Shown here: piece after piece, positions 1 to 7,950 of the stretch | Layout of the letters: each line of letters starts with the position of its first letter | How positions within the stretch are numbered: position 1 is the first letter of the stretch | Assembly: GCF_004217545.1 (NCBI RefSeq) | Contig: NZ_SHKY01000001.1 | Location: 6,386,001-6,450,000 of the forward strand | Source of the DNA: Krasilnikovia cinnamomea | GTDB lineage: Bacteria > Actinomycetota > Actinomycetes > Mycobacteriales > Micromonosporaceae | Direction of reading: 5' to 3' | Length of the DNA stretch: 64,000 bases | Notes under the pieces: generated by a model | Seen by the model: the letters and a program-made list of their open reading frames with translations, nothing else | What the model was told of the DNA's origin: nothing | Database searches by the model: none | Position numbers and translations under genes: made by a program

Positions 1-1220
1 TCGTTGATCCGCTTGAAGTGGTCCAGGTCGACGATGGCCACGGTGAGGTCGGGGTTCGCCGCGATCAGGGCGGGCAGCTCCTCGTCGATGTAGCGCCGGT
101 TGCGCAGGCCGGTCAGCGCGTCGCGGCGGGCCTGCTCGCGGAAGCGTTCGGCCTCCTCGCGGACCTCGACGGTTTCGAAGATGGTCTGTGCCTGGGCCTC
201 GTGCTGCTTCGACCGCAGTCTCTCGTAGGCCTCGTGGAAGATCTTGTGCGTCGCGAACGCCTCATGGATCTCGCCGCGGGCCGCATGCAGCTCGGCCTGC
301 TCCTGGTGCACCCGGACCATGACCTCGTGCAGCTCGCGTTCGGCGCAGACGGCGCGGGAGGCGTCCAGGTTGACTTGGGCCCGGTCGGTGGCGCCCATTC
401 CGCGCTGGGCGCGGGCCAGGGTGAGCAGATACTCGGCCAGGTATTCGGCGCCGTCGTAGCGCCCCGTGTGGTGCAGCTCGATGCACGCGAGCATGGTCTG
501 TTCGGCTTCCGCGTACTGGCCGTTGCCGATCTGGATCGCGCCGATGGTGTCCAGGGTGAAGGTGGCGAGTTCGATGCCGTGCGCCTCGGCGTGTTCCTGC
601 AGCCGGCTTGCGACCTCCTGGGCGCGCACGAAGTCCCCGGCGAGATACTCCGAGTACGCCCAGTTGTTGAGCACGTTCGTGAGCGGTTCCCACAGGCCCA
701 GCTCGCGGGCCAGCTCCTCGGTCTGCCGGAACCGCGGCCGGGCCGCGTCCAACGCGCCGCTGTCAGCGAGGGCGTCGGCCAGCTTCATGTGGTGCCGCAC
801 CCGCATCTGCGGTGTGGCGGTCCCGTCGAGCAGTTCGACCGAGCTCAGCGCGTGCTCCAGGCTTTTCGCGAAGTCGCCGCGCAACCGCTGGACGTACGAC
901 CAGATCACGTGGATGCGGGCCTGCATCAGACGGTCGCCGTGCTCGACCGCCCACACCATGCTGTCGTCAAGTCGGCGGGCGGCCTCGGCGATGTCGCCGG
1001 CGCGCGCGAGCAGGTGCGTGCGGCACAGGCGGGCACGCGCGACCAGGGTGTCGTCGCCGAGTTCCACGGCCCGGGCCTCAAGCTCGGTGGTGAGGGCGAG
1101 GTCGGCCTCGGCGTTCCAGAGGCTTCGGTCCTCGATCTCGAGCAGGGCAGCCGACAGCTGCTCGGCGCTGGTCGCGCTGTCGATCAAGGTGCCACCCCCA
1201 GTCCGGTTCTCCTCCTCCAT
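1..1220 (-). CDS. TPR-GGDEF protein (diguanylate cyclase-like), C-terminus cut off by window edge
   Basis: Only the first ~406 residues are present; the gene runs off the left edge. Residues ~10-340 are Ala/Leu/Arg-rich helical repeats that read like TPR units. After a short helical linker the beginning of a GGDEF domain is visible: RRDALTGLRNRRYIDEELP followed by VAIVDLDHFKRIN, the usual opening of diguanylate cyclase domains with its metal-binding Asp. The GGDEF signature, and any EAL domain, lie outside the window, so activity cannot be judged. Family knowledge: active members make cyclic di-GMP from GTP, and the TPR part probably acts as an input or docking domain. There are no membrane segments, so it is probably cytoplasmic. 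The ATG at 1220 has no clear Shine-Dalgarno sequence, so the exact start is uncertain. Confidence 0.85.
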   Translation of the reverse strand, partial: MEEENRTGGGTLIDSATSAEQLSAALLEIEDRSLWNAEADLALTTELEARAVELGDDTLVARARLCRTHLLARAGDIAEAARRLDDSMVWAVEHGDRLMQARIHVIWSYVQRLRGDFAKSLEHALSSVELLDGTATPQMRVRHHMKLADALADSGALDAARPRFRQTEELARELGLWEPLTNVLNNWAYSEYLAGDFVRAQEVASRLQEHAEAHGIELATFTLDTIGAIQIGNGQYAEAEQTMLACIELHHTGRYDGAEYLAEYLLTLARAQRGMGATDRAQVNLDASRAVCAERELHEVMVRVHQEQAELHAARGEIHEAFATHKIFHEAYERLRSKQHEAQAQTIFETVEVREEAERFREQARRDALTGLRNRRYIDEELPALIAANPDLTVAIVDLDHFKRIN

Positions 1221-1427
1221 CGGCCAGGGTCGGGCAAGCTGAAGCAGTTGCCCGGCGCTATCGGAGCTCGGCCCAGCCTCCTAGGACGCTGTAGGGGACG
1301 TGATCGGCAGGGTGGGCCCGCGACGGCGCGCGCGGTGGCTCAGGGTGGGGGAGCGCCGCCGAGCCGGCCGGGCGACAGGGTGGCTGCCGCCCGGCCGGCT
1401 CGGCGGTGTCGACCTGGATCGCTGCGG

Positions 1428-1865
1428 TCAGTCGGCCGCGGGGATGAAGGTGTCGCAGGAGGTGCCGCGTTCGGCCCTCTTCACGGTCGTGCCCTTGCAC
1501 AGCCGCACCCCGGGCTGGAAGCCCCCGAACAGCAGGTTGGAGGTGGTGGTGAAGTTGGTCTTGCCCTTGCCGCAGAGTTGGCCGAACGTACGCCACTCGA
1601 TGGCGTCCGTGGGACCGTTGTAGGCGACCTGGACGACACCGCACGCCTTGGCGGAGTTGACGGCCAGCGTGCCGCTGATGCGGATCGGCGCGACCGGGCG
1701 CTCCGGGATGCTCATCATCCGGTCGTAGGTGCCGTAGGCGGACACGCTCCCGACGGAGAGCTCGAACGTGTTGTCGAGGGTGGCGGCGGCGGGCGCGGCG
1801 CTGACCCCGACGGCGAGGCCGGCCATCGCGACGATGCCGAGAGCGCGTACGGCGAGAGACTTCAT
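1428..1865 (-). CDS. Exported protein with four cysteines, unknown function
   Basis: A 145-residue protein. Residues 1-29 form a classical signal peptide (MKSLAVRALG, hydrophobic core, then SAAPAAA), so it is exported. The mature part carries four cysteines (in KACG, QLCG, RLCK and TSCD), enough for two disulfides, and no domain I recognise. The ATG at 1865 is chosen because GAAGGAA lies at Shine-Dalgarno distance upstream and the signal peptide begins there; a longer in-frame start at 1922 would place a basic, proline-rich stretch ahead of the signal peptide. It is monocistronic, with 330 bases upstream before the next gene. Function is unknown. Confidence 0.85.
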   Translation of the reverse strand: MKSLAVRALGIVAMAGLAVGVSAAPAAATLDNTFELSVGSVSAYGTYDRMMSIPERPVAPIRISGTLAVNSAKACGVVQVAYNGPTDAIEWRTFGQLCGKGKTNFTTTSNLLFGGFQPGVRLCKGTTVKRAERGTSCDTFIPAAD

Positions 1866-2195
1866 GGGTCGGTTCCTTCGTGTGATCCCCGCCGGTCGGG
1901 CAGGGGGTGGATGTGCTTTCACCGTCGGCGAAACGCCTCCCCGGCGCAGACTCGTGGCAGATCAACGAGCCGACACACCAATGAGGACGCTTGCGGTGAG
2001 TTGTGCTCACTCGACGGTGCGTCATGATCAGACGACATCGCTGCGTGACGGTCAAGTTGAAGCGCCGCCGGCGAGCGGGCGCGTGTCCACTGGCGCCGGT
2101 GAAGACCCAGCTCACGGCCGTGCGGCAGCGCCCGGCGGCCACTGGCCGTGTGAGATCATCCACTCTCCGCCGTCCACCGGTTGCCGACGGCGAAA
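1866..2195. other. Intergenic region upstream of the exported protein gene
   Basis: No coding capacity is supported here. The region holds the presumed promoter of the exported protein gene (start 1865). It also contains a small inverted repeat at 1996-2010 (GTGAG-5 nt-CTCAC), possibly a regulator site, and a hairpin at 2113-2150 that may terminate the gene ending at 2196. No convincing -35/-10 pair stands out. Confidence 0.4.
2113..2150 (-). terminator. Possible hairpin terminator downstream of the 2196-2984 gene
   Basis: CACGGCC (2113-2119) pairs with GGCCGTG (2144-2150) around a GC-rich loop, about 45 bases past the stop at 2196. There is no U-tract, so this is only a candidate. Confidence 0.3.
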
Positions 2196-2984
2196 TCAGA
2201 ATGTGCTGTTCGACCACCAATGCGCGAAGAGCTCCCGGTCGCCAATGATCTCCACGTCCGCCGTTTCCACCGTCCGGCGGCGGTTGAGCAGGAGCAGCAG
2301 GTCCAGGGCCGGCCCGCGTACCGTGACGTGCGCCCGCTGGTGGCCGTGCCGCCAGGTGACACCGCCCGGGCCGCGAACGACCGACCATTCGCCGTTCGTC
2401 CCGAGGCCCTCGTCCGTGGCGACGAACTGCAACGACTCACCGGTACCCACCAGGCCGGTGAACGCGCTCGACACGCCGATGTCCGTCCTGGACAGGGTCG
2501 CGGCGGTGTCCAGGACGTCGGACACGCCGTCGGCCGCGAGATCCGTGGCCAGCTCACCCTTGATGCCCAGAGCCAGTTCGGCGTCGAAGCGGTGCACCAC
2601 CTCGTCGTGGAGCAGCCGGCGAAGCCAGAAGCCCGCCGACCGATCCTTCTGCCAGGTCCACACCGGCTGGTCCGGTCCCGCCTCCCGCACCGCGTCGGCG
2701 AGCATCGACGCGCCGGCGATCAGCCACTCGCTTCGCTCCTCTGGGCCGGCGGGCACGGCGACCTCCGGGAAGGGAATCGGCTGCAGCAGGCGCCGCCGGA
2801 TGATCTCGGCCGCCCACCGGTGCCCGAGGCCGACATGGCCCACGAGCTGTTCCAACGTCCAGCCGGGGCAGGTCGGGATCGGACGCTGAGCGTCCGCGTC
2901 GTGCGCCAGCCTGGCCAGTCTGGCCGTCTCGGTGTCGAACTCCAGCAGGTACCGGTCGAACTCAAGCACGAATATCGTCCTCAT
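2196..2984 (-). CDS. Mycothiol-dependent maleylpyruvate isomerase family protein (DinB-like)
   Basis: A 262-residue cytoplasmic protein. The N-terminal MDMPI/DinB-like four-helix domain is recognisable from RPIPTCPGWTLEQLVGHVG (residues ~34-52) and from HDEVVHRFDAE (126-136). His50/His55 with Glu128 and His126/His131 are candidates for the metal site. The second half is the small alpha/beta C-terminal domain typical of the family. Known members include mycothiol-dependent isomerases and other thiol-linked metalloenzymes; most homologues have no assigned substrate. The ATG at 2984 is preceded by AAGG. Longer upstream in-frame starts would add low-complexity sequence and overlap the region of the divergent gene at 3171. 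The neighbours do not suggest a pathway; the homogentisate genes of this window are more than 50 kb away. Confidence 0.85.
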   Translation of the reverse strand: MRTIFVLEFDRYLLEFDTETARLARLAHDADAQRPIPTCPGWTLEQLVGHVGLGHRWAAEIIRRRLLQPIPFPEVAVPAGPEERSEWLIAGASMLADAVREAGPDQPVWTWQKDRSAGFWLRRLLHDEVVHRFDAELALGIKGELATDLAADGVSDVLDTAATLSRTDIGVSSAFTGLVGTGESLQFVATDEGLGTNGEWSVVRGPGGVTWRHGHQRAHVTVRGPALDLLLLLNRRRTVETADVEIIGDRELFAHWWSNSTF

Positions 2985-3170
2985 CGCCTTGGGGGGAAAC
3001 CATTCACGCTCAATGATCCCCAATGCTGTCGACAGTGATGGTGCTCGCGACAGGGTGTGGATGGCTGACCAGGCTTGTAAAACGGCGTTCGCCGGCAGTC
3101 CATCCCCGCCCGACAGGATGGAGGTGGGGCACGCAGATGCCACGCCCGTCAGGGGAATGGGGATCCGGCC

Positions 3171-3587
3171 ATGACTTGCTTCCGGAAGGCCTTCGCCGTG
3201 CTGTGCGCCGCGACGCTGCTGGGGCTCTTCGCCCCGGGCGCCGCGCTCGCCGCCACGCCACCGCTGCGCGACGTCGTGCTCACCCACACCGCGATCTCAC
3301 CGTCCGCCGCCGCGCCGGGTGCCGTGGTGCACGTGTCCTGGTGCTTCGACACCGCGTACGCCGATCAGGTCAGATCCATCGAACTGTGGCTGGGCCACTC
3401 GACCGGCATGGGACACGCGCCGTACCTGTATCTCCAGGCGTCGATCGACCCGAAGGCAAACCAGCTCGACTTCATCGTCCCCGCGGTGCCTCCCAGCCAG
3501 CCCGGCAACATCTGGTTCGTCGACCTGGTGTGGCGCGACGGCGCTGCGCTCAACGAGCTGGCGCTCGTGCCGATCACCATCCAGTAG
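3171..3587 (+). CDS. Small exported protein, unknown function
   Basis: A 138-residue protein with a clear signal peptide (MTCFRKAFAVLCAATLLGLF, with cleavage expected after the Ala-rich APGAALAA, around residue 28). The mature ~110 residues look beta-rich (VVLTHTAISPSAAAPG, VVHVSWCFDTAY, WFVDLVWRDG), resembling an Ig-like or carbohydrate-binding-like sandwich, but no family can be named. The ATG at 3171 has GGGGAT just upstream. It is divergent from the isomerase-like gene, sharing ~185 bases of regulatory space. Function is unknown. Confidence 0.8.
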   Translation: MTCFRKAFAVLCAATLLGLFAPGAALAATPPLRDVVLTHTAISPSAAAPGAVVHVSWCFDTAYADQVRSIELWLGHSTGMGHAPYLYLQASIDPKANQLDFIVPAVPPSQPGNIWFVDLVWRDGAALNELALVPITIQ

Positions 3588-3619
3588 TCCCTCCCGGCGC
3601 GGGCGACGGGCGGCCGAGG

Positions 3620-3739
3620 GGTGATCGGGAGCGCCCAGTTCAGGACGTGCTGGCGTACCAGCAGCCAGACGGTGAGCGGGCCGCTGGCGAAGCCGAGCAG
3701 CTCCGCCCAGGTGGTCTGCGCCCCGAACGCGGTGGTCAC
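3620..3739 (-). pseudogene. Remnant of a PnuC-type nicotinamide riboside transporter gene (N-terminal fragment)
   Basis: The ~40 codons starting at the ATG at 3739 encode TTWAELLGFASGPLTVWLLV followed by RQHVLNWALPI. This matches the conserved first transmembrane region of PnuC transporters (pattern LGF-G-VWL-VRQ--NWP-GI). Beyond that point the frame turns into sequence antisense to the exported protein gene at 3171-3587, with no further membrane segments, whereas PnuC proteins are usually ~200-240 residues. I read it as the truncated 5' end of a once-complete gene. The family match rests on remembered consensus, not a database search. Confidence 0.55.
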
Positions 3740-3811
3740 AGCCGGTCGATCATGGTGACAGCATTCCGCCCGGCACCGCTGCGGGCAAACCCGGTTCGAT
3801 CGACGGGGGCG

Positions 3812-4990
3812 TCAGGTGACCAGCGCGCCCGCGCGGTAGACGGCGAGGGGCTGACGTAGGGCGGACACATCCGCGGTGGCGTCGCCGGCGACGACCAGGA
3901 CGTCGGCGTCGTAGCCGGAGGCGAGGCGCCCCTTGCGGTGGCCGAGGCCGCACGATTGCGCCGCCAGGCTGGTGGCGGCCGCCAGTGACCCGTGGTCGTC
4001 CATGCCGATGACGTCGCGGAAGTCGACGATCCCGTGCGGCAGGCAGTTGAACGGCTTCTGCGGGTCCACCCCGGCGTCCGAGGAGCAGACCAGCCGGACG
4101 CCGGCCTGACGCTGGCGGTCGAAGGCCGCGGCGACCGCCTGGAACAGCGGTGACAGCGGCTTGTCCGTCGGGAGCCGGGCGGAGGCGACGCCGACGAAGA
4201 CACGTGAGTCGGCCAGCCTGCCGATGACCTCGTCGCGGACCACGACGCCACCGGCGCCGAGGAACGACGCGTGCTCGATGCCGTCCACCCCGGCGTCGAG
4301 CGCCGCGGCGATGCCGTCGGCGCCGTGCGCGTGGGCGGTGACGGGGAGCCCGTGCGAGTGGGCGCGCACGACGACCTCGCGCAGATCCTCGGCCGTGTAC
4401 TGCGACTCGTGCGGCTTCCAGCCCGGAGTGATGACCCCGCCAGTCGCCATGACCTTGATGACGTCCACGCCCCGGGCCGCGTGCTCGTCGACGGCGGCGC
4501 TCAGCGCCGGGCCGGGCTCGCTCTCGCCGCCGAGGAACCAGCAGTGACCCCGCTCGCGCGTCAGCGGTGGGCCGGCGCAGACGAGTTCCGGCAGGTCGGG
4601 GGCGTGCTCGTCGCGGACGCGCAGGGTCAGGTAGCCGCGGTCGCCGAGGTCGCGCAGCGTCGTGACGCCGCTGTGCAGCGCCAATCGCGCATGGTCACGG
4701 ATACGCGTCAGCAGCGTCTCGTCGGTGTCGGTCAGGCACTGGTCGGCCACGTCTCCGCACGGGTCGAAGACGAGGTGCGCGTGGGCGTCCACGAGTCCCG
4801 GCAGCAGCGTGGCCCGGCCGTAGTCGGTGACCGGGATGTCCGCGGCGAGCGGGCCGTCCTGAATGGCCTCGATCCGCCCGTCCCGCAGCAGGACGACCGG
4901 ACGGCCGGTCAGTGCCCGCTCACCGTCGAATACGCGGTCGGCACGCAGACCCAGGTAACCGTTGTGTGATCGCATGCCGCCCCGAATCAT
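3812..4990 (-). CDS. Amidohydrolase family protein (imidazolonepropionase/prolidase-like subgroup)
   Basis: A 392-residue metal-dependent hydrolase of the amidohydrolase superfamily. A small beta-sandwich domain formed by both termini flanks the TIM barrel. Metal-site landmarks are visible in order: VDAHAH (His70, His72), the Lys of DVIKVMATGG expected to be carboxylated, HAHG, IEHAS and finally SDAGVDP. Relatives hydrolyse cyclic amides or Xaa-Pro peptides; the substrate here cannot be read from sequence. There is no signal peptide, so it is cytoplasmic. An alternative ATG at 4975, with GGGGCGGC directly ahead, is equally plausible. The gene stands alone; the next gene is divergent. Confidence 0.88.
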   Translation of the reverse strand: MIRGGMRSHNGYLGLRADRVFDGERALTGRPVVLLRDGRIEAIQDGPLAADIPVTDYGRATLLPGLVDAHAHLVFDPCGDVADQCLTDTDETLLTRIRDHARLALHSGVTTLRDLGDRGYLTLRVRDEHAPDLPELVCAGPPLTRERGHCWFLGGESEPGPALSAAVDEHAARGVDVIKVMATGGVITPGWKPHESQYTAEDLREVVVRAHSHGLPVTAHAHGADGIAAALDAGVDGIEHASFLGAGGVVVRDEVIGRLADSRVFVGVASARLPTDKPLSPLFQAVAAAFDRQRQAGVRLVCSSDAGVDPQKPFNCLPHGIVDFRDVIGMDDHGSLAAATSLAAQSCGLGHRKGRLASGYDADVLVVAGDATADVSALRQPLAVYRAGALVT

Positions 4991-5168
4991 CGAAACCCAT
5001 CAGAATGTCTGACATACCCTACCGGGTCGTTGGAATCGCTAGATCGCCCCACCGTGGTGCCCGCATGCGGCAGGGCCGGCAGCCACCGGGACGACATCCG
5101 TTTGTCCCTCACGTTTTCTCATGGTCTCGTGAGACATCTGCCAGGCACCGCTACCAGGAGGAGAGGCT

Positions 5169-5597
5169 GTGAGCCGAGGATCCGTTCGCTTCACCCTGCT
5201 GCCCGTCGCCACTGCGGCCGTGCTGGTCTTGACCCCTGCGCAGGTCGCCGGTGCGAGTACGGCGCAGGCGGTCGAGGTCACGCGGCCGGCCGCTGGGGAG
5301 CAGCCGAACCCGCAGGCCACTCCGGACGGCCACACTCGGGTCCTGCCCGAGCACGGGGACTGGGCCCGCCTGCCCACCAACACCCTGTTGCCGACAACCG
5401 TCTGCTTCGACAACAAGGACAACGACGGGTACGCGGAGGGGCGGCTGGACGACGACACCGCACCGGAGCCGCGCCATTACGAGCTCGTGATGAGCCGGTC
5501 AGAGACCAAGTGTGTGACCTGGTTCTTCGCCGGCCGGTCGGTCAAGGCATCCAACATCGGATACCGGCCGTTGACCGTGACCAGCCTCGCGTTCTGA
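5169..5597 (+). CDS. Small exported protein, unknown function
   Basis: A 142-residue protein with an N-terminal signal peptide (MSRGSVRFTLLPVATAAVLV, with cleavage near residue 30 after an Ala-rich stretch). The mature part contains an acidic DNKDNDGYAEGRLDDDT segment that looks like a calcium-binding loop, and two cysteines (TVCFD and TKCVT) that may pair. No family is recognised. The GTG start at 5169 is preceded by a strong Shine-Dalgarno (AGGAGGAGAGG), which fixes the start. It is the third small exported protein within 4 kb; the three share no obvious sequence. Confidence 0.82.
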   Translation: MSRGSVRFTLLPVATAAVLVLTPAQVAGASTAQAVEVTRPAAGEQPNPQATPDGHTRVLPEHGDWARLPTNTLLPTTVCFDNKDNDGYAEGRLDDDTAPEPRHYELVMSRSETKCVTWFFAGRSVKASNIGYRPLTVTSLAF

Positions 5598-5792
5598 CCT
5601 GCGGGCGCGCTCGGCAGGCAAGGGGTCCGGGGGCGAGAGGGCGCCTGGTGGCCGGTGGGCTCGCCGGGCAGGTTGTCGGCCGCTGGCGTGGGATTCATGC
5701 CATGAGTGGCGTCGTGGTTGAAACCCATGAGATCGACATGTTTCGATTGACGGTGCTCATCGTCCTAACGACGATCACGAGGGGAGAGCACC

Positions 5793-7055
5793 ATGTATCT
5801 GCGTGCCCGACCAAGAATCCTGGTCGCGTCGCTGCTCATGACTGCCGCCACCATCGCCGCCACACCGCCGGCCGCCGCCGCCCCGCCCGACGCCGGCCCG
5901 GCCCACGCCGCCACACCGGACGCGATGGCCAAGCCGGCCCACATGCCGATCGCCCGGCCGGGCGCGGACGCCGCGCGCACGCCGTCGGGCTTGACCCAGC
6001 GGACCTGCGCCCCAACGTCGAACACCCGATCGGTCTGCCTCACACCCGGACGGCCGAGCCGGCGGCCCGCGTCGTCCGCGCTGGCGCCGGTACCGTTCCC
6101 GGCCTGGTGCGCCGACAGCGACGGCGGGGTGCCCGTCGCAGCCACCCGCACCGCGGCGTGCCGCATCACCGGCCTGGTCCTGACGACCTGGGAGACGGTC
6201 AACGGGACCACCCGCGTCACCGGTGAACTGAACATGGATGTCTACGACTACACCTACAGCTCGGTGGACCTGCCGAACTGGATCCACCAGATCGGCCTGT
6301 CGCCGTGGTCAGGGTGGGGCGCCGCCGTCAACTCCACGGTCACCGGCACGCTCGCGGCAGCCGGCGACTGCGTGGTCAACGGCGCATCGTCGTTCCCGGT
6401 GCAGTCGTTGTCGCCGGCCAACAACGTCACGCGGTCCGGGGACGCCGGAGCCCGCACCACCGCGACGGCAGTCGGCGCGATCGGCTACTGCACCACGACC
6501 TGGAACCTGCGCCTGGTCCCCGCCGGCTACCCGGCAGCGACCGCATCGTCGGCGATGGCGGAGATCTCCTGCGACAACGCCGTGCCCGCCAACGGCTCCC
6601 GGCCGATGCGGGTCGGTTGCGTGGTGCCGTGGTTCCCCGCGCAGGTGCTGTACAGCCAGAGCCGCTACCCGTCCCTGGCCTCCCACGTCTCCCGCGCCCA
6701 GGGCTCCGGGCTGCCCGGCCGCACCTTCAACGACCCGCTGACCCGCAACGTCGACCAGGCCACCATCGACCTGAACCGCAGCCGGGCCTGCGGCGACGCG
6801 CCCAGCATCTCGGGCAAGAGCTGCGACGAGTATCCGCTGGCCTCGACCCATCAGGGGCTGGCGTTCGGCGGCAGCAGGCGTACGTTCTCCGGCTGCAACA
6901 TCAACGCCCCGACCAACGTGACCGGACCCACCGGGGCGAGCGCCTGCATGATCACCGCGAGTGAGAACAACGCCCAGGGCGGCCTCATGGCGGCCTTCTA
7001 CTACGACTACCGAGTCCTGGGCAACGATCCGTTCCGGGTGGGGATCGGCAGCTGA
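5793..7055 (+). CDS. Exported protein with C-terminal NucA/NucB-type deoxyribonuclease domain
   Basis: A 420-residue protein. An N-terminal signal peptide (MYLRARPRILVASLLMTAAT) with an Ala/Pro-rich linker is followed by a ~200-residue beta-rich, cysteine-containing middle region and a C-terminal nuclease domain. The nuclease call rests on SCDEYPLAST (Cys344-Asp-Glu-Tyr) and EN-AQGG (Glu391-Asn392) followed by FYYDYRVLGNDPFRV. These match the sporulation/competence nuclease family NucA/NucB, in which the Asp/Glu pair and the Glu-Asn act in metal-dependent, non-specific DNA cleavage. GGGGAGAG precedes the ATG. The arrangement (export signal, variable middle, toxin-like tip) also fits a secreted antibacterial effector; the gene immediately downstream could then be its immunity protein. 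Confidence 0.8.
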   Translation: MYLRARPRILVASLLMTAATIAATPPAAAAPPDAGPAHAATPDAMAKPAHMPIARPGADAARTPSGLTQRTCAPTSNTRSVCLTPGRPSRRPASSALAPVPFPAWCADSDGGVPVAATRTAACRITGLVLTTWETVNGTTRVTGELNMDVYDYTYSSVDLPNWIHQIGLSPWSGWGAAVNSTVTGTLAAAGDCVVNGASSFPVQSLSPANNVTRSGDAGARTTATAVGAIGYCTTTWNLRLVPAGYPAATASSAMAEISCDNAVPANGSRPMRVGCVVPWFPAQVLYSQSRYPSLASHVSRAQGSGLPGRTFNDPLTRNVDQATIDLNRSRACGDAPSISGKSCDEYPLASTHQGLAFGGSRRTFSGCNINAPTNVTGPTGASACMITASENNAQGGLMAAFYYDYRVLGNDPFRVGIGS

Positions 7056-7157
7056 ACCCCGTACGTTGAAGGTGTGCCCAGCAGGACAGTGCGGTGCCGG
7101 GCGACCGGCACCGCACCACCGGGCCGGGGTCGGACGGCGGGAAGGGACGGACAAGCC

Positions 7158-7799
7158 ATGACCGACGCGATCCGCATCCGCGTCCAGGATCACGTCTTCT
7201 TCCTCACCGATCGCGACGTCAGTACGCCGTTCGAGACGATGGACCACTCGACCGGACTGGCCGGGGTGATGGAGTCCGCCGCGTTGGTGGCCGCCGGCAT
7301 CGACCGCGGCTACGTCACGGTGAGCACCGAACCGGCCGATCACCGTCCCCCGCTGGACACCGCCGAGCAATGGGCCGCGTTGGCGTCCTGGGAAGACGTC
7401 GCCGAGTTCAGCCTCCACGTACCCCATGGGGCGCTGACCGTGGCACCTCTGGAGTACACACCCGCCGAGCTGCCGGTCCTGCCCACCCTCAGCCGCCACG
7501 GCGGTGGGTACTACCGGGTCCGGCTACAGGCCAGTGGCCGGGACCGCCACTTCGACCGGGTGGTCGAGGAGTCCGGCGAGCGGTTCCACATCATCGCCTG
7601 GCCCGGCCCGCCGGCCGGTCCGCTGGTCATCAAGGCGGGCTCCCGATGCGGCTACGGCCTGCGCCTCGCCCAGCTACAGGCCCCGCCCCCCACAGATCCC
7701 CTCGCGCCCACCCCGGAACAGCAGGCGGAGGCGGAACACGAAGCGCTGTTGCGGCAGAACCTGCTCGCCGGAGCCCCCGACCAGGCCGAGAGTCAGTGA
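7158..7799 (+). CDS. Hypothetical protein, possible immunity or inhibitor partner of the upstream nuclease
   Basis: A 213-residue protein without signal peptide or membrane segment. The first ~110 residues alternate strands and acidic turns (VFFLTDRDV, EQWAALASWEDVAEFSLHV). A second part follows with GGGYYRVRLQASGRD and RFHIIAWPGPP, a pattern common in uncharacterised actinobacterial proteins. The ATG at 7158 has GGAAGGGACGG ahead of it and sits ~100 bases after the nuclease gene on the same strand. In Bacillus the NucA nuclease is inhibited by the adjacent-gene product ComJ. The gene order and cytoplasmic, acidic character here suggest an analogous inhibitor, but I see no residue-level proof of homology. 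Confidence 0.7.
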   Translation: MTDAIRIRVQDHVFFLTDRDVSTPFETMDHSTGLAGVMESAALVAAGIDRGYVTVSTEPADHRPPLDTAEQWAALASWEDVAEFSLHVPHGALTVAPLEYTPAELPVLPTLSRHGGGYYRVRLQASGRDRHFDRVVEESGERFHIIAWPGPPAGPLVIKAGSRCGYGLRLAQLQAPPPTDPLAPTPEQQAEAEHEALLRQNLLAGAPDQAESQ

Positions 7800-7950
7800 C
7801 GGCGGCGTACCCGGTGATGGGCCAGGCTGTGAAGGTGTGCTTCAGCCGTCCCACGTCGGCGCGACGGAATCCATGTCCGCGCGGACGCTGCCTGACGCGG
7901 TGCGACGTCAGCGCTGAGCATGATGGTGAGGCTGGCCGTACGCTGATCGG

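Noticed and set aside
18..2027. A 669-codon plus-strand open frame across the left end
   Set aside because: It is antisense to the TPR-GGDEF gene and the exported protein gene, whose proteins have recognisable domains and signal peptides; its translation is a low-complexity high-GC shadow.
2727..2760. Another copy of the ERSEG-type repeat inside the maleylpyruvate isomerase-like gene
   Set aside because: Only the short GAGCGAAGCGAG core matches, it is internal to a conserved coding region, and the second block is missing, so chance is likely.
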